DNA of 10,849 nt from CAZCWX01 sp964502465 (GTDB lineage: Bacteria > Desulfobacterota > Binatia > Bin18), in contig CAZCWX010000662.1 in the NCBI GenBank assembly GCA_964502465.1, positions 1 to 10,849 on the forward strand, in the 5' to 3' direction. The first letter of the stretch is position 1, and each line of letters begins with the position of its first letter. Below the pieces are notes generated by a model. It did not search any database, was not told where the DNA came from, and saw nothing but the letters and a program-made list of their open reading frames with translations. Positions 6,048-10,849 of the stretch are shown one piece after another. The translations under genes were made by a program, and so were the position numbers.

Positions 6048-7466
6048 CTACAATTCACCTCTCCACACTGAGGCGTTAGACACGAAGACCGCCCGCTTCC
6101 CCTGCCAGCCGAATGCTTGCGCCACTTTCTGCGCAGCACCAATCTGCTCTTCTATGGTCTCAGCTGCCGAGGGAAGCAGAAAAGGGACGACTCCCTTAAT
6201 CAGCGCGAGCCGGCGATACGTTTCTGGCCGCGGGGTGTTGGCAAGAATCGGCTGAAGCGGTTGATATTTTGCCACGAATCGCGCCGTTCCTCCTTCAGTC
6301 GTGAGCGTGACGATCACTTCTGCCTGTAGTCGCGCGGCAAGCTGACACGCCGCCTGGGCTAATGCCTCTTCTTCTGTCGGAACAACATTTTTTTTCTGCT
6401 CCTCTTCCCTCAGAGGAGTGAGCCATAACCCAGCGCGCTCAGTATCCCGAATAATCGCGGCCATCGTCTGCGCCGCACGCACAGGATACTGTCCCACAGT
6501 GGTTTCATCCGACAGCATGACGGCATCACTACCATCCAAGACCGCGTTGGCGACATCAGCCACTTCAGCCCGGGTGGGCCGTGGAGATTCCATCATCGAG
6601 AACAGCATCTGCGTTGCGGTAATCACTGGCTTGGCTCGCTGATTGGCCTTAGCAATGAGCTGTTTTTGTACCATGGGAACACGAGTAAAAGGGGTCTCAA
6701 TACTCAAATCCCCTCGGGCAATCATAATCCCGTCAGCTTCTGCCAGGATCTGATCAAAATTATTCAGGGCAGCTTGGGTCTCGATCTTCGCAATCAGGGG
6801 AATGTTCCCGCCACGTTGAGCGACCTCCTGTTTGGCAGTCCGCACATCTTCTGCGGTCCGCACAAACGAGACGCCCAGGTAATCAACCCCTTGCTCTATA
6901 CCGAACTGGAGGTCTTGCCGATCTTTTTCTCGAAAGATTGGTACACCAAACAGGCCAGAGGGACAGTTCACCCCTTTCCGTGCACTCAGGGTGCCCCCGA
7001 CTATGACCTGGCAATGAATATCCTCCCCCTGCACGGCTTGCACTTCTAATTCAATCGTCCCATCGGCAAGTAACAACATATCGCCCGCTTTGACCTCGCG
7101 TGGCAACAAAGGATACGAGACTGAGACCTCATGTTGGTTTCCCTCGATGGCACGAGTGGTCAGGGTAAATTGCTCACCAGCCCGCAATTCAACAGACCCA
7201 TCGGCAAACGAGCCGATGCGCACCTTAGGACCGGCAAGATCCTGGAGGATGGCTACCGCAACTGCGAGTTCGGAGGCAAGGCGACGGATACGCTCGATGA
7301 CCAGCCCGTGGTCCTCGTGGTTCCCATGCGAAAAATTGAGGCGAGCAATGTTCATCCCGGCTTGGATAAGCGCCCGCAGTTGCTCTTCAGACGAGGTTGC
7401 CGGTCCAATCGTACAGACGATCTTTGTTCTCCGGTCCATTCCTGCCAGGGTATGAAGACTTGGCAT
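6048..7466 (-). CDS. pyk: Pyruvate kinase
   Basis: A 472-residue pyruvate kinase converting phosphoenolpyruvate and ADP to pyruvate and ATP. Visible motifs are RRTKIVCTIGPAT at about 12-24, NFSHG 44-48, the B-domain insertion about 85-180, AKIE with catalytic Lys227, the metal-binding RGDLS at 251-255, TATQM 283-287 and RPTRAEVADVANAVLDG near 296-312. Two usually glycine positions differ (RGDLS for RGDLG; MLSDETT for MLSGETA). The C-terminal domain keeps a TTEGGTAR phosphate-binding loop (389-396) but ends at VSNASVWRGEL, without the usual terminal G-x-x-G-x-TN strand. The ATG at 7466 has only a weak AGAAGA upstream; Met10 (7439) is an alternative start. The TAG stop lies 17 nt before the pfk start. 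Confidence 0.95.
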   Translation of the reverse strand: MPSLHTLAGMDRRTKIVCTIGPATSSEEQLRALIQAGMNIARLNFSHGNHEDHGLVIERIRRLASELAVAVAILQDLAGPKVRIGSFADGSVELRAGEQFTLTTRAIEGNQHEVSVSYPLLPREVKAGDMLLLADGTIELEVQAVQGEDIHCQVIVGGTLSARKGVNCPSGLFGVPIFREKDRQDLQFGIEQGVDYLGVSFVRTAEDVRTAKQEVAQRGGNIPLIAKIETQAALNNFDQILAEADGIMIARGDLSIETPFTRVPMVQKQLIAKANQRAKPVITATQMLFSMMESPRPTRAEVADVANAVLDGSDAVMLSDETTVGQYPVRAAQTMAAIIRDTERAGLWLTPLREEEQKKNVVPTEEEALAQAACQLAARLQAEVIVTLTTEGGTARFVAKYQPLQPILANTPRPETYRRLALIKGVVPFLLPSAAETIEEQIGAAQKVAQAFGWQGKRAVFVSNASVWRGEL

Positions 7467-7496
7467 GTTCTTCTAGGGAATCGCAGCACTGATGGG

Positions 7497-8246
7497 CTAC
7501 GCCTTTTTCTGTAACTGGCCGGCTACGGCCTGACTGGCTTTTGCAACCGCTTCTGGATCCCCTAAGTAGAAATTGCGAATGGGACTGAGGTCGTCGGTGA
7601 GTTCATAGACCAGCGGGATTCCAGTAGGGATGTTCAGCCCAACAATTTTATCGTCAGGAATCTGATCCAGATACTTCACCAACGCCCGCAGGCTGTTGCC
7701 ATGAGCCGCAATCATGATGCGCTGTCCGGCGTGCAGGGCTGGGGCGATGGTCTCATGCCAGTAGGGCAAGAAGCGTTCCACGGTATCTTTGAGACATTCT
7801 GTCAGTGGCAGTTCTTCAGGTCGGAGCTGTGCATACCGTGGGTCGCGGCCTGGATGGCGCGGATCATCAGGGGTCAGCGCCGGCGGACGAATGTCATAGC
7901 TGCGCCGCCACAGTTGCGTTTGTTCCAGACCATGCCGCTCAGCCGTTTCTGCCTTGTCCAGCCCCTGCAAGGCTCCATAATGACGCTCGTTGAGACGCCA
8001 ACTGTTAGAGATAGGGATCCACATCAGGTCCATCTCTTCAAGGGCAAGCCAGAGCGTCTTGATGGCACGCTTCAGCACCGACGTATAGGCCACATCAAAC
8101 ACATATCCTTCTTGACGCAGCACGCGGCCGGCCTCGATGGCCTCCTGCACACCTTTCTCGCTGAGCCCGACATCCGTCCAACCAGTGAAACGGTTCTCCT
8201 TGTTCCAGGTACTCTCACCATGGCGGAGTAATACCAGCTTTTTCAT
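7497..8246 (-). CDS. gpmA: 2,3-bisphosphoglycerate-dependent phosphoglycerate mutase
   Basis: A 249-residue cofactor-dependent phosphoglycerate mutase interconverting 3- and 2-phosphoglycerate; E. coli GpmA is almost the same length. The phosphohistidine motif LLRHGE has His9. Glu87 lies in LNERHYGALQG (85-95), and His182 in AHGNSLRALVKYLD completes the catalytic set. The fold-specific GWTDVGLSEKG (22-32) and GLNIPTGIPLVYEL segments are intact. I start at ATG 8246, with GGGAG 8 nt upstream; a GTG at 8252 is only 2 nt after that site and adds two residues. The gene lies 17 nt after eno and 30 nt before pyk, matching its pathway position between 3-phosphoglycerate and enolase. Confidence 0.96.
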   Translation of the reverse strand: MKKLVLLRHGESTWNKENRFTGWTDVGLSEKGVQEAIEAGRVLRQEGYVFDVAYTSVLKRAIKTLWLALEEMDLMWIPISNSWRLNERHYGALQGLDKAETAERHGLEQTQLWRRSYDIRPPALTPDDPRHPGRDPRYAQLRPEELPLTECLKDTVERFLPYWHETIAPALHAGQRIMIAAHGNSLRALVKYLDQIPDDKIVGLNIPTGIPLVYELTDDLSPIRNFYLGDPEAVAKASQAVAGQLQKKA

Positions 8247-8263
8247 GTTCACTTCTCCCTCGC

Positions 8264-9541
8264 TTACCGCTTGAACGCCGATCTTCCGGCAAAGCGGGCA
8301 CGATCGCCAAGCTGTCGCTCAATACGGAGCAATTGATTGAACTTGGCCACACGGTCAGTCCGACACCCGGAACCAGTTTTTATCAGACCAGCGCTGGTTG
8401 CGACGGCAAGATCGGCAATCGTCGTATCTTCGCTCTCGCCAGAGCGATGTGAGATGAAGCACTTGTAGTGATGCTGCGTGGCTAGCTCGATGGTATCGAG
8501 GGTTTCAGTCACCGTGCCGATCTGATTGAGTTTGATCAGAATGGCGTTGGCGATGCCTTTATCAATCCCCTGCTGGAGAATCTTGGGGTTGGTACAGAAT
8601 AAGTCGTCACCAACTAAGAGGATTTTCGACCCGAGGTTGTCGGTGAGGGTTTTCCAACCTTCCCAGTCATTCTCGGCCATGCCGTCTTCGAGAGAAACAA
8701 TGGGATATTGCTTAGCCCACGCCGACCAAAGCGCCACCATCTCTTCAGAAGACTTCCTGGTTTTGTCAGACTTGAAGAAGAGATACCTGCCGTCCTCCCA
8801 CATCTCACTCGTTGCCGGATCCAGGCACAGCGAAATGTCCTCGCCGGGTTTGTAGCCCGCTGCGGAGATCGCTTCGAGAATGACCTCCACAGCTTCTTCA
8901 TTCGACTTGAGATCAGGAGCAAACCCGCCTTCATCACCGATACCAGTGCTATACCCTTTCTTGCGGAGCACCTCTCTCAGGGCATGAAAGGTCTCCATCC
9001 CCATGCGAATCGCTTCGGTGAAAGATGGCGCATGGTGTGGAGCGATCATGAATTCTTGAAAATCCACTGTGTTGTCAGCGTGCTTGCCACCGTTAATGAC
9101 GTTCAGGCACGGCACTGGTAGCAGCGAGGCATTCGCACCACCCAGATAGCGGTAGAGCGGCAGGTGGTGCGCAGAAGCCGCGGCGCGGGCGACGGCCAAT
9201 GAGACTGCCAAAATAGCATTCGCGCCCAGGTTGGCTTTGGTCGGCGTGCCGTCGCGTTCGATCATCCGCTGGTCAATCCGGCGCTGGTCAGTCACGTCCA
9301 TGCCGACAATGGCCTGGGCGATCTGGGTGTTGATGTTCTCGACTGCCTTAAGCACCCCTTTGCCACCATAACGCCGTTGATCACCATCGCGGAGTTCCAC
9401 TGCTTCCTTCTCGCCGGTAGAAGCGCCAGACGGCACAATCGCCGATGCGGTCGTCCCATCGTCGAGGACAACCTGCCCCTCGACGGTCGGGTTACCGCGT
9501 GAATCCAAAATTTCGTGGGCTGTGACTTGCATGATGCGCAT
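8264..9541 (-). CDS. eno: Enolase (phosphopyruvate hydratase)
   Basis: A complete 425-residue enolase dehydrating 2-phosphoglycerate to phosphoenolpyruvate. The flexible loop SGASTG is at 38-43. INGGKHADNTVDFQEFM (149-165) gives His154 and Glu163. DEGGFAPD is at 203-210 with the general base/acid Glu204. Magnesium ligands are Asp241 (LDPATSE), Glu285 (LEDGM) and Asp312 (GDDLF). Catalytic Lys337 is in ILIKLNQIGT, and the SHRSGESEDTTIADLAV signature starts at 364. The ATG at 9541 has GAGGAG 6 nt upstream, which supports it over Met4. It sits 17 nt after pgk and 17 nt before gpmA. Confidence 0.97.
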   Translation of the reverse strand: MRIMQVTAHEILDSRGNPTVEGQVVLDDGTTASAIVPSGASTGEKEAVELRDGDQRRYGGKGVLKAVENINTQIAQAIVGMDVTDQRRIDQRMIERDGTPTKANLGANAILAVSLAVARAAASAHHLPLYRYLGGANASLLPVPCLNVINGGKHADNTVDFQEFMIAPHHAPSFTEAIRMGMETFHALREVLRKKGYSTGIGDEGGFAPDLKSNEEAVEVILEAISAAGYKPGEDISLCLDPATSEMWEDGRYLFFKSDKTRKSSEEMVALWSAWAKQYPIVSLEDGMAENDWEGWKTLTDNLGSKILLVGDDLFCTNPKILQQGIDKGIANAILIKLNQIGTVTETLDTIELATQHHYKCFISHRSGESEDTTIADLAVATSAGLIKTGSGCRTDRVAKFNQLLRIERQLGDRARFAGRSAFKR

Positions 9542-9558
9542 GCTCGTCTCCTCGTGTC

Positions 9559-10734
9559 TTACTTGTCTTGGAGAACGGCCACTCCAGGCAGTTCCCTGCC
9601 TTCCAAAAACTCCAGGGACGCGCCACCGCCCGTCGAGATGTGGGTGACCCGGTCAGCCACCCCAGCCTGTTCGACAGCAGCAGCGGAGTCACCACCACCG
9701 ATAATTGTCGTCGCTCCCGACAAGTCAGCCAGGGCACGGGCGATGGCAAAGGTTCCTTCCGCAAACGGCGCCAGCTCAAACACCCCCATTGGACCATTCC
9801 ACACCACGGTTTTGGCACCGTGCAGACGCGTTGTGAAGTGCTCGATCGTCTGCGGCCCAATGTCGAGGATGCGCCATCCCGCCAACACCGCATCGACACC
9901 AACCACGCGTCGTTGCGCCTTGGCGTCGAACCGGTCAGCAATGACCACATCGGCTGGGAGCACAAGCTTGCTGTCGCCTTTTTGCAGGAGGTCTGTGGCG
10001 ACATCTAGTTTGTCATTCTCGACCAGCGACTCGCCGATCTCTTTGCCCTGAGCTTTGAGAAAGGTGTTTGCCATGCCCCCGCCGATGAGCAGGGTGTCTA
10101 CTTTATCCAGCAGGTTGTTGATCACCGCGATCTTGTCGGACACTTTTGCCCCACCCAAAATAGCGACAAACGGGCGGGTCGGCGTGGCGAGCGCCTGGCC
10201 GAGAAAGTTGAGTTCCTTTTCCATCAGAAATCCGGCGACTGCCGGTAGTACCGCAGCCACTCCAGCCGTTGAGGCATGGGCACGGTGCGCCGAACCGAAA
10301 GCATCATTCACATACACCTCAGCCACGGACGCGAGTGCCTGCGCGAACTGAGGGTCATTGGCTTCTTCCTCGGCATGGAAGCGCAGATTTTCAAGCAGGA
10401 CTATACTTCCTGGCTGCATCGCCTTCACCATGTCTGCGACTGCCTGTCCTACACAGTCAGGAGCCATGTGGACCGGGCGATTGAGGAGTTGGCTGAGTCG
10501 CTCTGCGACTGGCTGTAAACTATATTTGGGGTCAGGTTTTCCCTTGGGTCGACCGAGGTGCGAACATAAGATAGTTTTCGCCCCCTGGTCGATCAGATAC
10601 TGAATCGTCGGCAGCGCCGCTCGAATGCGCATGTCGTCGGCAACCGTGCCGCCTTCCAGCGGCACGTTGAAATCGACCCGGACCAGCACGCGCTTTCCCG
10701 CAACATCGATGTCGCGTACGGTCTTCTTATTCAT
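9559..10734 (-). CDS. pgk: Phosphoglycerate kinase
   Basis: A 391-residue phosphoglycerate kinase that transfers phosphate from 1,3-bisphosphoglycerate to ADP. N-terminal substrate domain: RVDFNVP at 19-25, SHLGRPKG at 58-65, ENLRFH at 115-120 and DAFGSAHRAHAS at 144-155. C-terminal nucleotide domain: GGAKVSDK 194-201, GGGMANTF 218-225, NGPMGVFE 313-320, GGGDSAAA 346-353 and STGGGASLE 367-375. The start at ATG 10734 gives the normal family N-terminus; an in-frame upstream reading to 10812 would run into gap. Its ribosome binding site AAGGGA lies inside the last codons of gap, whose stop is 2 nt upstream, so translation is probably coupled. Confidence 0.97.
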   Translation of the reverse strand: MNKKTVRDIDVAGKRVLVRVDFNVPLEGGTVADDMRIRAALPTIQYLIDQGAKTILCSHLGRPKGKPDPKYSLQPVAERLSQLLNRPVHMAPDCVGQAVADMVKAMQPGSIVLLENLRFHAEEEANDPQFAQALASVAEVYVNDAFGSAHRAHASTAGVAAVLPAVAGFLMEKELNFLGQALATPTRPFVAILGGAKVSDKIAVINNLLDKVDTLLIGGGMANTFLKAQGKEIGESLVENDKLDVATDLLQKGDSKLVLPADVVIADRFDAKAQRRVVGVDAVLAGWRILDIGPQTIEHFTTRLHGAKTVVWNGPMGVFELAPFAEGTFAIARALADLSGATTIIGGGDSAAAVEQAGVADRVTHISTGGGASLEFLEGRELPGVAVLQDK

Positions 10735-10736
10735 GG

Positions 10737-10849
10737 CTACAGTCCCTTTGCTGCGAGGTAATGCACCAGGTCTGCGACACGCATCGAATAGCCCCACTCG
10801 TTGTCGTACCACGAGATGACCTTCGCCAGGTTTCCGCCAATGACCAGGG
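10737..10849 (-). CDS. gap: Glyceraldehyde-3-phosphate dehydrogenase, C-terminal end (partial)
   Basis: The last 36 codons and TAG stop of a gene that continues beyond the window edge. The translation includes KVISWYDNEWGYSMRVADLV, the near-invariant C-terminal signature of phosphorylating GAPDH (consensus WYDNEWGYS-x-R). The family's C-terminal helix follows, ending in AAKGL. The catalytic Cys and NAD-binding region are outside the window. The stop lies 2 nt before pgk, giving the common gap-pgk order. Confidence 0.93.
   Translation of the reverse strand, partial: LVIGGNLAKVISWYDNEWGYSMRVADLVHYLAAKGL

Noticed and set aside
10735..10812. Longer N-terminus for phosphoglycerate kinase
   Set aside because: The added 26 residues are out-of-frame gap coding sequence; the chosen start matches the family N-terminus.
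1..10849. CRISPR array, tRNA/rRNA genes, insertion sequence or prophage
   Set aside because: No regularly spaced direct repeats, no RNA-gene signature and no transposase or phage gene are visible.

Overview
This window is about 10.8 kb of dense, moderately GC-rich bacterial chromosome carrying two unrelated convergent blocks. Nothing fixes the taxon. A plant-like phosphofructokinase, a lower-glycolysis operon, an F420/FMN-type monooxygenase with P450 cassette, and dispersed GTCATTCCCGCG-type palindromes together suggest a soil, sediment or marine Gram-negative lineage, for example an uncultured proteobacterial, desulfobacterotal or tectomicrobial-type genome. That placement is inference with low confidence.

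Left block (1-4701). A divergent pair opens the window. On the minus strand is a TetR-superfamily regulator that closely resembles the Vibrio LuxR/HapR/SmcR quorum-sensing master regulators. On the plus strand is a luciferase-like flavin monooxygenase (LLM), overlapping by 4 nt with an alpha/beta hydrolase. The 103-bp divergent intergenic region holds two 20-bp palindromes of the form TATTGA-N8-TCAATA, which resemble the Vibrio LuxR binding site. A 345-bp gap with palindromic repeats follows, then a cytochrome P450 and a small 3Fe-4S-type ferredoxin. Together these look like a small-molecule oxidation cassette: the LLM oxygenates, the hydrolase cleaves an ester or C-C bond, and the P450 uses the ferredoxin as electron donor. 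The substrate is unknown.

Right block (4711-10849, minus strand). This is a tight operon read gap (partial) - pgk - eno - gpmA - pyk - pfk. It encodes glycolysis from glyceraldehyde-3-phosphate to pyruvate, plus an ATP-type 6-phosphofructokinase at the distal end. Junctions are 2, 17, 17, 30 and 17 nt. The operon promoter lies outside the window, beyond 10849.

The two blocks converge with only 9 nt between the ferredoxin and pfk stop codons and no visible intrinsic terminator. The most interesting observation is the LuxR/HapR-like regulator together with matching operator-like palindromes in front of a luciferase-superfamily gene.
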